A DNA stretch of 64,000 nucleotides from Plectrocnemia conspersa (lineage: Eukaryota > Arthropoda > Insecta > Trichoptera > Polycentropodidae): the NCBI GenBank assembly GCA_009617715.1, contig VTFK01000329.1, forward strand, positions 247,681 to 311,680, given 5' to 3'. Under the pieces are notes generated by a model, which saw only the letters and a program-made list of their open reading frames with translations, was not told the origin of the DNA and did no database searches. Positions 46,079 through 59,914 of the stretch are shown here, one piece after another. How positions within the stretch are numbered: position 1 is the first letter of the stretch; every line of letters starts with the position of its first letter. Made by a program: the position numbers and the translations under genes.

Positions 46079-49000
46079 GTGGTCCAACTTGGATTATCTG
46101 TTTACTTTTATTTATTTGGATCACATATAATTTTTTTTCACAAGTTTTCAAGCAGCCCCCTAAAATATTAGATAATATTTTAAATGTTGTATTTATTAAT
46201 ATTGTACCTCTGCAGTTTTATTAAATAAATGGGTCACTCTTTTTATGTATTGAACACATAATTCCTTTAAATCATTTAGTAGGTATGTTTTCATGTTGCC
46301 ATATGTATGTAAAATATCACTAAATTATATAACTTCTTTGTATAAATATTCTATTCAAACTATGGAAAATTGAATAAAGATATAATAAAATCTCAAAATA
46401 AAATGGTTTTGTAAATTATTTTTCCTGCCTTGTAAATTTAGTTATTTAACTGCGAATCGCTGCTGGCTTCGACGTGTATTTTTTTACGTATTAAGTTTTT
46501 AAATTCGACTCGGGCAAATATTTTTTACCATCGGAGAGTTTACGGTCGGTCTGCCAGGGATATTTAAAGCGCCCGTGCGTCCGATCTGTGGTTATTGTTC
46601 TGTTAGCTAGAAACGGACCTCGCCTCTGGCGTTTAAACCCCTAGATTTTCCCACACTCAATTTCACACAAGATCGAATCTTGAATACCTGTGTGTACCCA
46701 ATAACACATACACGTACATATATAGAATAGGCAAACACGATCTATATGGAGAGTTTCTTATCTTTGATCTCGCAACTGCATTTAATGTTTTAAATAAACA
46801 GAGTTTCTGATAATTTGGTACGCTCTGAATTACAGAATAATTTGTACAAATATTATTAACAAAAATACATATATTTTTGAGCCAGTCATTTACTTGCTTA
46901 AGTGTATATGATTCAACGATTTGTTTCTGCGGAATCTTTGACCGTCTCAAAAACGATAATTGTTGTTGTTTTTATTAGAAGACCTATCAAGAAACGAGAA
47001 ACACGTGAGTAATCAGAATGTATGCTGATGGTCATTTAGAAATTTGTAGACTGAAGATGTAAAATCTGCTCCCTCGACCTTCTATGAGTCGCTACATTGT
47101 GCATTCGACCTGTGCTTTATTTAAAGTGACCTCGAGTGCTCTACGTGACATATTCTAGATGGTATTTTTTTCAAATAATTTTAATACACGCCTTTTATAA
47201 CTTATAAAAAAAATTGGGAATAAAATAGATGCTTTAAAACAATCATTAATTAAGCCCCTTTAAATTATTTGTTCATCGCCAAATCAATGCCGAAATATAG
47301 GCGAAAAATTAAGTTTTACTCACACGTCTTACTTGCAAAACCAAAGAGGTGTTTTACAATTATTTGGTTTGTAAAATTTTATAATATTTTATATTATATA
47401 AAAATAAAATTTTAATACTACTACTTTGTATGTATATTTTAAAGGCCGATGACTCACTTTGAGCTTGTAAGTGGTTAAGAGTATTAAAACAATAAAAGTA
47501 ATTTATATTGTTGTTAAATTTAAGTTGCTTCATATGAGCATACGAAGTAAATAAGCTCATGATTGATTGATTTATTTAATAAATAAATGTTATTGAATGT
47601 GTCGTAAAATCACCCTTTGTTTTTTTCTCTTGCTCTCTATATAAAAACTCTTACAATGAAATACATTATGTCGAAGATAATAGACCATCAGTAAAGAGTC
47701 ATTGATTGATACGGGAAAGCGTCTTCTCGAATTGCCGTAACGAGTGCAAATGCTTCCTTTTTGTGTTTGTCACAGCCAATACAAGGGAATCCATTTTGTG
47801 GATAGGCTTTTTCGCTTCTTTCAAAGGACATACGTATCACATTGCGTTAGGACCCTCGTCCCGGAGGACTGGAAATAAGACACCCCACCGGGGGACCGTA
47901 GCGACACCTACCTACCCACCACTCCGAATGAAAGTGTTGATATAGCGAAAGAAAACAATTGGGCCATACAATTCCCAAAGAGGCGGGGGCGGGATAAGTG
48001 AGGGGAATATTTTCCCTTTTGGATGTAATCGAATCACTGATTGTAAAATTGGAATGATGTTACGGGCGGCTCTCGTTTCGAAAGCGTGCGCGAATAAAGA
48101 CGCCCATATTCACGCACTGACAATTTTTTTACTAAGCGCACTTTAGTTGTACGCCATGAATCTAGACGCTGTTTATGTAAATTTACTATTCACTGTAATA
48201 CTTAAAACATTCAATATTAATTTAATATATTTATTAATTAGAGAGAAACTTTGCTTTTTTTTATTTAAAAGTGACAATTTAATCATTAATATAATACAAT
48301 TGTATTGCGATTAGTGAGCCATAGCGTTTTTGGTAAATATACGTTTAATTTTAATCAGGAATATTTCATGCTAAACCTGGCACCAAAACGCGGATAAATC
48401 AAGAATATGGTGACATTTGGCAAGACGTGAAATTAATTAAGCACCAAAAATTTCTACCACTAATTTTCTAAACAATAACAAAATATTTTAATAGTCACGA
48501 AACTCGATTATCAAGTAAGCAATACAGATAAAGGACCGATTTATGCATGCGGTTCGTTACTAAAATACAATGAAAACGAATTTTTTCACTAGCAAAAATA
48601 AATCAGAAAAAATCACAGTAACAAGGCAAACCACCGCAAATAATACATTGAACCTAATATTAATCTAAAAAAAGTAATTGCCATAAAGGGCAGGAGTTAG
48701 CTAATAGAAAAGACGTTGTGTTTTATCATGTTTATATTAAGACCCTTTGACTAGCATTTATTACTAACTATACTAAGCAATCTTAACGTCGTAAAACTAT
48801 TAAATTAAACTTCTAGCAAAACCACTTACATAAGTGTTTTGTTAAGGTCATAAAAACTTGGCTTATACATAAGTCAATATATATGAGTTTTAACTCAAGA
48901 TTAAATTTAGTCATGATAACAAAGTTAAATGGTAAATAAATATTTCTTGTTTTGCTTTTTGACAATTTTAATATATGAATTTGCTTATCATAAAAACACG

Positions 49001-52000
49001 TAAAATGGCTCACCCGTTCCAATATATTATTGACAGCAAAAATGTGTTTCTACTATAAGTCATGGGATTAACAGAAACTTTATAAAGTGCCGAACATTAG
49101 CAACTCACGCGGATTATAAACTTGAAATCATTATAAAATTTTGAATGAAAATTTTATAATCACCTAATTGTATATGCAGAATCTACTATTTTTATATGGC
49201 TCGTATTTTTTAGGTCAGAATTTTGACATGGTTTTGGTCAGAATTAATATTGCATGGGTCAGAATTTATATTAAATGGTCAGAATACATCGGTCAGAATA
49301 CTAGCGTGTCAGAATAAATATTAAATGGTCAGAATAAATTTAAATATAAATATATTTGCAAAAGTGAAAATTTTTAAATCGGTAATAAAAATTAATTATA
49401 TACTCAAATAATCTATTCTGTGAAATTGGTAGCAAAATTGTATTGAAAAAAACTTTTGTTTGAAAAAAATCTGCTCATTTTGCTAAAACGATACATAACA
49501 AGCGATTGTAAATCACTGATGATAAATATTAACAATAGACTTAAATGTTATTTTTTTTGTGTACAACCGTCCCCCGATCATGCCGTATGTAATTTTTGCA
49601 AATAATCGCATTTTCATTTTTTTGTTCAACGGCAAATGTTTGAGGATGAAAAAATGAAATGTGTCATAAAACTTACACTGCGAAACAATACTTTCGAACT
49701 AATAAATAGGGATTCCCTATCCCCTTTCGATACACCGCCCTCACTACCAACTTAATGTTTAAATGGGTTTTGCCAAATATAAGAATAACTTGAAAACTGT
49801 GTGAGATATAGTATATTTCATATGGAAAAATTAAATATTCTATTGAAATTAAAATGTTCAGGTACTCATTAAAAATAACAGGGTATTTAGTTATTTGGGT
49901 CGGAAGCTTTACTCTGGATTCTAAACGTCGTCAAGCTGGTCCAGTGAATGCGAAGAGAGAAGCAGCCTGAATGCAGTCCAAATTAAAGGGCACAAATTTG
50001 AATGAATTGAACTCTAAAGTAACAGTTATTTTTATTTTTTCTGATTTATATCGCGTACTTTGCATTTTATATTGTTTTTAAAGGTTTTCTACTGTGTTGT
50101 CCAATTTTAATGAAAAAACACTTTTTATCTTAGACGGGTACAAATTGAACTGGACATGTTTTATGAATTATTAACATTAGTTAATTAATCTAATCGTGAA
50201 TAGAAAAATTGTTGATAAACATAAAAATATAATAATAATATTTTACAATTTACAATATCTCTATTATATGAGTTTTAATAATTAAAAATATGTTAATTAT
50301 TTTCCAATCATATGTTTATATTTATATATTTAATTTGTTAAAATTTCAGTTAAAAGTATATTTTAATACTAATATTTTTTGAGATTTTGAAAAAGTATCT
50401 AAATAATCTGTTGGATTTATCATCTGAACCACTCCTTTATTCATAAGCATACATAAAAATGGCAGTTTGACTTGCGATAAAGCATTTCAACTGTTGAAAA
50501 AACGATCGGTTTTTTTGGTAAAGTGAAACACCGTGGGAGACTTTATAAAAAAATAAAGGTACGCACCATAAATCAAAAGGGATGAAACATCCATCGCCCT
50601 AAGAATATTTAACGCGAGAATATTCAATTCTCGGGTTACATAAATTTGAACAGTCCTATTTTATAACATAAACACAATAGCAACTGAAGTACAATATATA
50701 GTATACAAAACTTTATACCGTTCTATATTTTATAATGAAAAACCGTACCAAAAAAATAGTTAATTTGTAGGTATTGTTTATAGCCAATAAAATATATATT
50801 TAAAATAAATGTGTGTAATTCATATCTAAATTTTAGTATCTAGCTTATATTTTAGCTTATTGTTTACGTTGCAGTTACTGTAATTACATTAAAATGTATA
50901 TTCATTGTTGCGGTAGCACTAAATGTTCTTTGGCTCCATTGTAAATTTCTCACGTACAGCAGCCGTTTCACGTACCCTTACATCCGACTGATGATGTTTA
51001 CATTAGCAGACGGCAGGAAGCGTCTCCTTACGGAAACAGAGACTCTGTTATTGCATCTTGTGAAGTGCAGTAGCACGTGGAGTACACGGAAACCGTAACT
51101 TTGTAGATGCTCGTTGCACTCGTGACGTGTTATTACCTCTTTAGCTATGAACCAAATAAATATATGCTTATAGAAATTATTATAAATGTATGCACATGGA
51201 AATACATTTGATATACGTTTCGACAAATATAGTCTTTACATTATCACAAATCAGTATCAATATGATTTTTTTTATATATATATATTTTTTTTGCTGCAAA
51301 ATTTTGTTGCTCTTATTATATTTTTATTAAGAACACGTGTATCTGGGTCATCGTATAAAACATAATAATTTCAATAAGAGATAAATATTCCACCATAACT
51401 CAGCCGAAAACGTTTTTATGTCTCTCGGTGCTTGTGCAGAATATATTTATATTTGCCAGAACCAACAACAAGCTCTCACACATATAACACAATAAAAACC
51501 GATCGTAAAGATGATCTTGCACTTATTCGTCAAGATTATAATTTGATTTTCGTTTATGGCCTGTCGGAAAATGCGATTTTCCTACAATAATACCATATAT
51601 TCCAAAGTGGTACATTGTGAGATTGCAATTTTTTCCCAAGAGATATGTTTAAAATATAATATTATACGATCTTTAGGTTTTTTATGGCATTTTTATTATC
51701 GACACGCAGTAAAATTTAGTGCAATTTGTTTTTATATTTGAATACATTTTACTTATCTCACTGGAATTGAAATTTCATATCAAATGCCTTATCAATATAT
51801 AATTGTTGCAATGTAAGAATCGTTAATTTGAGTATTGAAAAATATATAAAATTTAAAGATAATTTAATACAATTTTTTTTATAAATTAACCACTTATTTA
51901 ATTTTAATAATATATTATATTTTTTTCATATTAAATCAGTAGATTTACTATAGATATGTAATATACATATATATATTTACAAATAGTTATGTAATCGTTC

Positions 52001-53363
52001 CCACAACGACTTCCAAATTTAAAGTCTACAACTTTTAATGAAATTTGCATAGGAAAGAGGCTGATTTAAATTGAATTGGAAAAATGTTCAGGCATTTGAT
52101 ATTCATGAATTATACTTTTGCACACTTCAGACTTTATTAGCTCACCCTGTAGTTGTTTTGAATGGAAAAGTATTTTAACGCCGCTATTTCCATTTGCGCC
52201 TCCGTTCATAATCGTGGGCGAGAGCTTTTCCATTTCCATTGTTTCACCGACTGAATTTTCCCCTTTCAAAGGTGTCATAGGAATCCTTGCGAATAGCATT
52301 ATTATCAGATCATTTTCTGAACATTACATCTGAGCACTTTCACGCCTAACGCGATAAACGAAACGATAGAGATAATTAAAGGAAAAACACGTTAGCTTTG
52401 TGCATAAGTGGATAACGACACGAGTAACTGTATTATAGTAATGCTTATTATAATAAGCCATATGTGTGTTTTGATATTAATATCACAGAACATAAGCAAA
52501 TGTAAGCTTCAGTTAATTATATATAATCTTTGATGAGAAATTAGGTAAATCTGTCTAAATAGATACGCGAATATTATTTTAAACTAATTGCAAATCGATA
52601 GCAAAACGTCAATTAAATTATACAATAAAACATTGTAAACTGACGTGATTCTGATATAATTAATTTATAAATAAATAATCACAATGCCTAAACAAATGTT
52701 CTGTTAGTGTATGGAATTTCAAGTTATATTGTGCAATTTGCATATTCACCGCACCAGTCGTAATTCAATTCAATTCCAAGTTAAATTATCAATTGCATTG
52801 TAATCTCATACCTAAGCGCACATGTAACTTTCCGCGTGACGTCACAAAACATCATACTTGTACTTAGCAATGAATCTGATTGAATCTTACGTAACGTAAA
52901 ATTCGAATGCGCATTTAGACGCCCTACGTAAAAGTTGCCACTTTAAAAGTTTCTCCTTATATTATGCATGTATTTGTAGCGCATTTATGGAGATGCTCTG
53001 CCGTGAAAAGTAAGTTTCAGTGCATCTAATGATAAACTCGTTCGCTTAATAAAATATTAAGAGATTTAAAAATTGCTTTCAGACGACCTGAATAAATTAT
53101 GCGCTTAAATATGCATAAAAATATTAAATTATTGCTAATATTACGGCGTAAATTTAAAATATGTACATCTGTTTATTTATACATATCAGATCTTATGGCT
53201 TTGAGAAATTTATGACGGAATATTCCTTTGGACTTAATTTGGTTCCAGTTTTATTCTTGAGAGTTTTCAAAATTAGTTAATTATTATATTTTTAATCTAG
53301 TTATAAAACCATTATTATTTCTTGAATTTTAGAAATTCACCCAAGTCACACCTAGTCATAAAA
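46079..53363. other. long spacer with GC-richer blocks
   Basis: No host gene is recognisable in more than 7 kb. GC-richer blocks lie at about 47690-48130, 50940-51230 and 52120-52400; their short open frames (47706-47945, 50978-51226, 52066-52333) match no known family. The 49214-49335 repeat cluster is listed separately. Confidence 0.45.
49214..49335. repeat. cluster of seven GTCAGAAT octamers
   Basis: GTCAGAAT starts at 49214, 49237, 49258, 49278, 49292, 49308 and 49328, spaced 14-23 bases. Two of the units share the longer context TATTAAATGGTCAGAATA. This is a decayed minisatellite with a period near 20 or a cluster of binding sites. Confidence 0.9.
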
Positions 53364-53368
53364 GAGTA

Positions 53369-53818
53369 TGTGGCGACCACACATATAGGCACATTTAAAA
53401 GGGCGATTGTCTCATTGTTAATGACCGTGACCAAAAACGTTCATTCATTAACAATGAGACAAATGTCATGGCACAAGAGGAATTTCTTTTGACCACACAC
53501 AACACGGGTCGTTAAGAGAATCCCTTTTGTGACAAAACAGTACGGACGCAATCAATTTCCACAATGCAAACCCTTTCCGAAGAATTCGAAAGTCTGGTTT
53601 TCGAAAACGCAACATCCGATTTCTCGAATTCTAAGAAGCTACTGCAGCGAATGGTTAAGAGATCGATGCACAATCGTGATTGGCCAGCTAGCGTGTATCC
53701 TCTGAAAGGATATAAGCCCGGACTCCGATGAGGAGAGGGCAGACGGCCCAAGACAGACGATCCGAGATCCAAGACGGTCCACGACACCACAAGAGACGGA
53801 GGCACAGAGACAAGCAGA
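53369..53818 (+). repeat. LTR-like repeat, copy 2 (solo)
   Basis: This begins TGTGGCGACCACACATATAG and matches copy 1 (6321-6963, opposite strand) over most of its length, including the GGATATAAGCC promoter-like motif near 53710. It is shorter at the 3' end. GAGTA occurs on both sides (53364-53368 and 53819-53823), a possible 5-bp target duplication. The 3' end does not finish in CA, which weakens the LTR interpretation. Open frames on the minus strand in this interval (53512-53869) lie within the repeat. Confidence 0.6.
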
Positions 53819-53823
53819 GAGTA

Positions 53824-54189
53824 AATAAATTATTATTTTAGCAGATTTTGACCCAAGTGTTATCAGCATAGGATTTCCGCACAGAATTAGTACTAAATCG
53901 TGTGCAAGTGTATTTGTTCCTAAAAAAGTTACAAAATTTTTTACTTATAACGATGTAGCTAGGACTATCTCATTTCTACAAAAATTCAAAACGAGTTTAC
54001 TCGAAGGATGTTTTCTTAAAATATCAGTTTGTCGCAAGTTTTTTTTTTTTTGTCTCGATCAGTCTTTGTCGAGTGTTGTGTAATGTTGAACTGCAGATTT
54101 AGATATCAACAATTTTTTCGAAGGTTATTTTTATTTACTCTATATATCTCGCAGTAGTTTAGTTTTTTAATGTGATCATTATAATAGTC
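53824..54189. other. AT-rich spacer
   Basis: Nothing recognisable. Confidence 0.5.
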
Positions 54190-54780
54190 CACAATGAAAG
54201 AATGCAATTTAATGTATAATAACAATGACACCAAAAACTCACATAAAATGAGTCTTTCCAAAATAAATCTCAAGCAAAAAGTTTAGCAAATTTCATGAAA
54301 ATATTAGAGAAGAATCCGCAAATACGGAACGTTTAAATAGTGCAAAAATAATTGGAATTTATCAACTCTCACTATAAAATTTGCGCAAAAGAGAATCGCC
54401 CGGTTAGGTGCTAAAGATTGTTTTTCCGTAAGAAGGATTAAAAAAAGTGATTCCATTCGAGAATATATTAAGTAAAAAGGGTTTATAAGGTTAAAGAATC
54501 AATCGGAGATCATAAAATTAATATTGAAATTTTATAAAGAGAAAAAATTGAAATGATTAGCAAAATAGAAGATTTAAAAGAGGCGAATGCTTGCTTTAGC
54601 CTGACAATAGAATAATGGACGAGTTTAGAAACAAGAGAATATTTTAACATCATCGTTCATGCTGAAAACGATATATTTAATCTGGGAAAATGTGATTCAA
54701 AACTCAAAGTTCGAAAAATTGTCAAATGTCCTTTGAGTGAATTTATAATTGTTTTTGAAAGCAAAATAGTAGCAATAGCA
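54190..54780 (+). pseudogene. hAT transposase remnant
   Basis: From about 54541 the frame reads KIEMISKIEDLKEANACFSL, TIE, a stop, then WTSLETREYFNIIVHAENDI followed by FNLG. FSLT-(E)-WTS followed by R-YFNI-VH and FNLG is the pattern of the N-terminal catalytic region of hAT transposases (usual SLTTDEWTS...YLNINAHF...FNLGL). Upstream the frame is broken several times. It stops where the minus-strand family 2 element begins (about 54800), so that insertion may have cut it. Only about 70 residues are readable. Confidence 0.55.
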
Positions 54781-54821
54781 ACGCAAATGCTTATTTAATT
54801 TATTTTTTTAGATTAAATTAA

Positions 54822-54865
54822 GACCATCGTGGCCTAACAGGTTACCCCAATGCGCCACGATGGTC
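54822..54865 (-). repeat. 3'-terminal stem-loop of a non-LTR element
   Basis: GACCATCGTGGC (54822-54833) and GCCACGATGGTC (54854-54865) are perfectly complementary, as in the other family 2 copies. Confidence 0.85.
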
Positions 54866-54882
54866 GAAAACAAATTTTAAAT

Positions 54883-56147
54883 TTACAAAACAAAAAAACG
54901 TATATATACATAAATAGAACAATACTTAAAAATAATAAAAATAACAAAAAAATATAAAATATCAAAATTAAATGATACAAACTGGATCAGCTCCTCGTAG
55001 CTAACATTAAACAGGTCAATATGTAATGCCAGCGTATTAAGGAGCCGGATGGCCATAGCTATAGGCGAGTCGGAAAGTGCGGACGTCCTAGTCCTAACGG
55101 CTATCAACAGAGGACGCGATCGTAATACTCGAAAATGTTCCGGAATTCCTCAAAAAAGACAACACTTTTTAGTAATTTTAAAAAATGCTAAGCGACATAC
55201 AACTTTATGCGAGAGCTCAGCGAATCGTATCCCAACGCTCTTTAAAGAAAGGCGCTGGGATATATGTACGGATAATAACCAAATGTCCTTTTGTAAAGGT
55301 ATCTTATATACCTTTTTTGAACTTTTTCCACTAAAAGAAAATATTTGGCTATTCGGGGATTCTAAATTATAGATCCCGATTCAAGAATACTACGAACTAA
55401 GGTGTCATAGAGGATGCGAATAACTGACGGATCGTCAAAGTGAAAGGCATTCCTCATAACAAAGCCGAGCATCTTAGAAGATTTATCACAGACGTCGTGT
55501 ATGTGTAGAGAGAATCTCCATTTGCTCTCGAAAGTGATTCCGAGATCGTTAGTGGAAGTTTCTCTAGTCAAAATGTTACCACCGAGATGGTAGAAATAAG
55601 CTGATGGGCAATGGGTTCGAGAAAATGACACAGTATGGCACTTTCCGACACTAAAGGGCAGACGGTTAACGGAAGCCCATCTCCATAGAGAGTCTAAATC
55701 ACTTTGTAGAGAGAAGGAGTCCACAACAGGTCGAATGCATTTATATAATTTTAAATCATCTGCGTACAGAAGAAAACTTGAATTTATAATTGCTGTATTT
55801 ATGTAATTAATAAATAACACAAAAAGCAGAGGGCCCAGATTGGATCCTTGAGGAACCCCCGAAGGGGTAAAATATTCTTTCGACATTCGGCCACCATAGG
55901 TTACAAACTGTCAACAATCGCTTAAATAACTCGAGAATAACCGAGTTAAATTATCCGAGCAACCGATGTTCGACAATTTTTTTAATAATAACTTATGACA
56001 AACTTTGTCAAAGGCTTTCTCAAAATTTGTATACACGACGTCTACTTGAATTCCCGCATTGAAAGAAGTTGTCACCGTTTTGGTGAACGACAGAAGGTTA
56101 GTAACAGTGGAACGGGCAGGACGAAACCCGTGCTGTTGGTTTAACAA
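54883..56147 (-). pseudogene. non-LTR reverse transcriptase, mostly readable
   Basis: Frame 56147-55911 gives QQHGFRPARSTVTNLLSF, motif A (YTNFEKAFDKV; here the first catalytic Asp of YTDF is replaced by Asn) and ends at a stop after SSYLSDC. Frame 55886-55362 (174 codons) has GVPQGSNLGPLLFVLFI, YADD at 55755-55766 and STNDLGITFESKWRF, up to the usual ILESGSIIW block. Frame 55107-54883 holds the last part. The Asp-to-Asn change in motif A would by itself abolish catalysis. Two further breaks separate the pieces. Confidence 0.92.
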
Positions 56148-59100
56148 AAAAAAAACGAAAGTGATTATAGAGATATTTATGAATAATTATTTCAAATAAT
56201 TTAGCAGAAGCTGACAACACTGCGACTGGTCTATAGTTCTTTATATATAATTTGTCAACCTTTTATGAATAGGGGTGACTTTTTGTGCATTTCCATATAT
56301 CAGGAATGTCTTGAGAATCAGATAATAAAAAAGTTTAGCTCACTAATTGACTTCTGATTATTTTAATTAATATACTATATTTTTGTTTAATTTTTAATAT
56401 TTTATGTCTGATTTAATATTTAAAAAAAAAATATTTTTAAGGAATTTTTAAAAAGATTTTTAATCCTTTTAACCTGCACCTAAATAATAAATAAATTTGG
56501 TTATTTTATTACTATTTTTTTACCACAGCAAAAAATAATAAAAGTGAATAACTGTATTCAGTATTATAATATAAATATATATTCATGTAAGCGTTCAAAA
56601 TTACATTTATTGTTATTTCAAAAGTTTCTACATATACATATTATGTATGTAATATGTGTGTTCCTATGTAGGAATTCAAATACTCCTTATCAATGATATA
56701 ATGTTTCGTATTGCCGTTTGGAAAGTTCATGCGCCTTTTCGACCTCAGGGTTCATACTATATACACTGTATGCACAAGAAGAATAAATTTCGCAGAGCAA
56801 ACTTTTAACGTGTAAAGAAAGAGCGAAAGAATGAAAGAATTTTAAGGTTGTTATCGTTTGTTCCAATCGCAGCAATATTGCTTGTACTACTGTATTCTTT
56901 TATTGAAATTTGTACTCTTGCCAGCCAAGGGGGTCCATTTCAAGTTGTCGTCTATGGATGTTCACAACAAGGAGTTAAAGAATGGCGTCTTTTGTACGTA
57001 TTGAAATGTCATACTTGCGCTATTTTTCCCAATAGGGTATTATTTCCGTCTGTGTATATAGAAGAGGTATGCCAGAAAAGCGGGGTTATTCTTTTTTGTT
57101 TATAAACATGTTCAGTTATAATATGGTATATTGTATTTTATGGTTTGTATTGAACTGCATACATAAAAGGTGACTTTGCTATAAAGGGAAACGTGATTTT
57201 ACACGTCTATAGCTGTAGCGATGAATAGTTTATTTATAGTTCATAATTATCCATTCTCATTGATGCAGGTTTCATGTGTGTGCTTTTATAGAGCAAATGT
57301 AACTAAATAGAATTTTATAAGTAATTTTTAACTAATAAATCACATTCATATAATGTTTATATAAACACAAACACAAACGTAAAAGTATTTATTTGTTCAT
57401 TAACCCTTTCCACACGACACCTGATGTTAGCCATTGTCTCATGTTTTTAAGATTTAGAGAAATATCTTTAAAAATACTATAATATTTTTTCACTGTTTAA
57501 AAATTATCAAGTAATGATAATTAAAATCTATTTAATTTAAAAAAAATGGAAACAAACCTTTTGATCGTGTTATACAAATTATGACACGAATAAAGTCATA
57601 CACACATGTGAATATAGACTTCCAAATGCACACGTACCAAAATGGATTTAGATGGAAAAGTAAGAAAAAGATGCAGGGTCATATCTAGTAGGCGGCATCA
57701 TGACAAAGTCGTTTTTGTCCAAATTTTCACAAATCGTGGTGCAATGTTAAAGACAATGGAATTCTAACTTAGGGTTACTTTTACTTCATAAGGAACGTTT
57801 TTAGATCAATGTATGCAATTTTGTTATTAAAGCATGTTGGAGCTGTGCTTTAAGACTTTTATTTTATCTTTTAGTTTCTTTTCACGATACTCTTTGCATT
57901 AGCTATAAATCGTATTTTTTCCACCATAACTCTAAAATATTTTCTCGTGCACTATTTCACGTTTTTATTTACGATTTGTAAAAATGCAATTATCTATTGT
58001 GCTTTCGTCAATATCGCTTTGTAGGCGAACTTTTAGAAACGTTACTTTTATTTATATTTTGCCGACGTGTTTTTATTAATTTAATTTGTTCATAACCTCT
58101 ATTGTTTGAACATGCATGTTTTAAGCTTACACAAATTAGGACGTTAAATGTTCTGTAATGAAGAAAAAGCTATAAATAAATATTTTTATGCGTATTGAAA
58201 AGGAGTACATGAATATATATTTATATACATGGCACGTTACGTTCGATCAATGTTTGCTCTCGTTGACTTAACCTTTTGTTTTCCCGACACTTTTCGTTAT
58301 GATAATCCCCATTCCGGTTTTCCATATTTATGTTAATAAGTTCTCGGTGCACGTACAAACGACAAAAAAGACCCATCTTGAGCTAAACAATATTTTCCAG
58401 CCCAAGTTTTCGTAATGAACTTAATGAACTTGTCGGAGGTGCGCGCAAACGGCGACAATTTTATACGCTGTATAGTAGATATAGTTTAGCCCTCAAAGCT
58501 CATCAAAAAATTTGCATTAGAATTTGTAAAAGTAATACAAAAGAAAATGTTTCAAAGTAAGCTTTTGAGTCATATGTATAGGTTATTTAAAAAGTTTCAT
58601 GTATATATATATAAAAATAGACAGATAGTTTTTTATTTCACAACGACAATATTATCGCTCACGCATTGCTCACAATTCGTTAGCATATTATTAGGCATGT
58701 CTTGGTAACTAAAAAATTATATTGTTTTAAAAATGACGAGTATGAATATGATTTACCATACTAAAAAAAATTGCAACAGTGAGTTTAATTAGTTTTAACT
58801 ATGTTTAGAAACGTTTTAACAGCCATTATACTTAAATCTACCAGATAAAGTTCTTAGAAATAGTTTTTAAGTGACATTTGAATATACATACAATGACGTA
58901 AATGATTCAATATAACTGTAAGTGCTAGTTTAAATTTATAAACCGCAATTAAAAGTTACCTTGCCTTAGGTTTCAAATTATATGTGATTTCGTATAAGGG
59001 TTGAACTATTGTATTTATGCTTATCTATATGTTCCATTAGACTATATCAGACCATCACAATTTTATAAATACATTTATCTTTTTTATGGTCTAATCTATA

Positions 59101-59868
59101 GAGGTAAACATAAGTCAAATTTTATTTATCTATTATTTTATAATTAATTACATATAATCGATTTCTCTCTTTTAAAAGTGAAATACTTTGTGGTAAACTA
59201 GAACAATACAGATATTAATTTTAAGAGAATGTTTTTTAGATTTTAATAAATGATGCAATATTGATTTATTGTTACGAGTAAGATAATATTTTGCAATTGT
59301 GTTGCTGTGGAGGTTCTGTGAACAACGTTTTCAGTTGCAAAATGTCACTTTTTATTAACTTATTTATTGTATACGATATAATTACTAAAGATACATTTAT
59401 CTTACCATTAAACTGATCAAAGTATGGCCTATTTACAGGCCTGCTGAGAGGAGGAGGGAGAGGACGAATATCCGGGGTCCATTCTCCTTGAGAGGTTCAA
59501 CTTTGGAAAAAATCATAGCAAGAATATACTTATAAAGAAAGTAAAAATTGACCTCAAATAATAAACTACAGTTGTTTGAGATGTACCTATATACTGATGT
59601 ATTTTAGGTATTAGTTCCTTTATGATTTTTTGTACGTATTATACAGTAAATAAAAGGAGCGGAACATTGCCTTCAAAAGCATCCACTTTCTAGGTAGTAC
59701 TTTCACAATAAACATTATTATTCAAAAAACAGAATGTAGTTTTTTGACGCTGCATCGTTTGTGTTAAAATTTTTTGTAAAGTATTGTTGACTTTATTGCT
59801 TATTGAACGTTTTGAAAGTATTAGACATAATAAGAAATATTTAATGAAAGTAAATTAGTAGCAGTAAA

Positions 59869-59914
59869 TTCCTTAGGTATTTGATCTGAATTTTCAGATC
59901 AAATACCTAAGGAA
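59869..59914. repeat. 22-bp perfect inverted repeat (hairpin)
   Basis: Bases 59869-59890 and 59893-59914 are exact reverse complements with a 2-base spacer. The arms begin TTCCTTAGGTATTTGATC. It is similar in size to the 868-916 hairpin but unrelated in sequence. Confidence 0.9.

Larger units (their letters stand above)
54800..56325 (-). mobile_element. non-LTR retrotransposon, 5'-truncated (family 2, copy 3)
   Basis: On the minus strand the element starts within the RT fingers region near 56325, and ends at the 3' stem-loop (54822-54865) and a short A-rich end near 54800. It closely matches the 10.1 and 21.4 kb copies and is the most 5'-truncated of the three. It has the best-preserved palm region. 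Confidence 0.9.
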
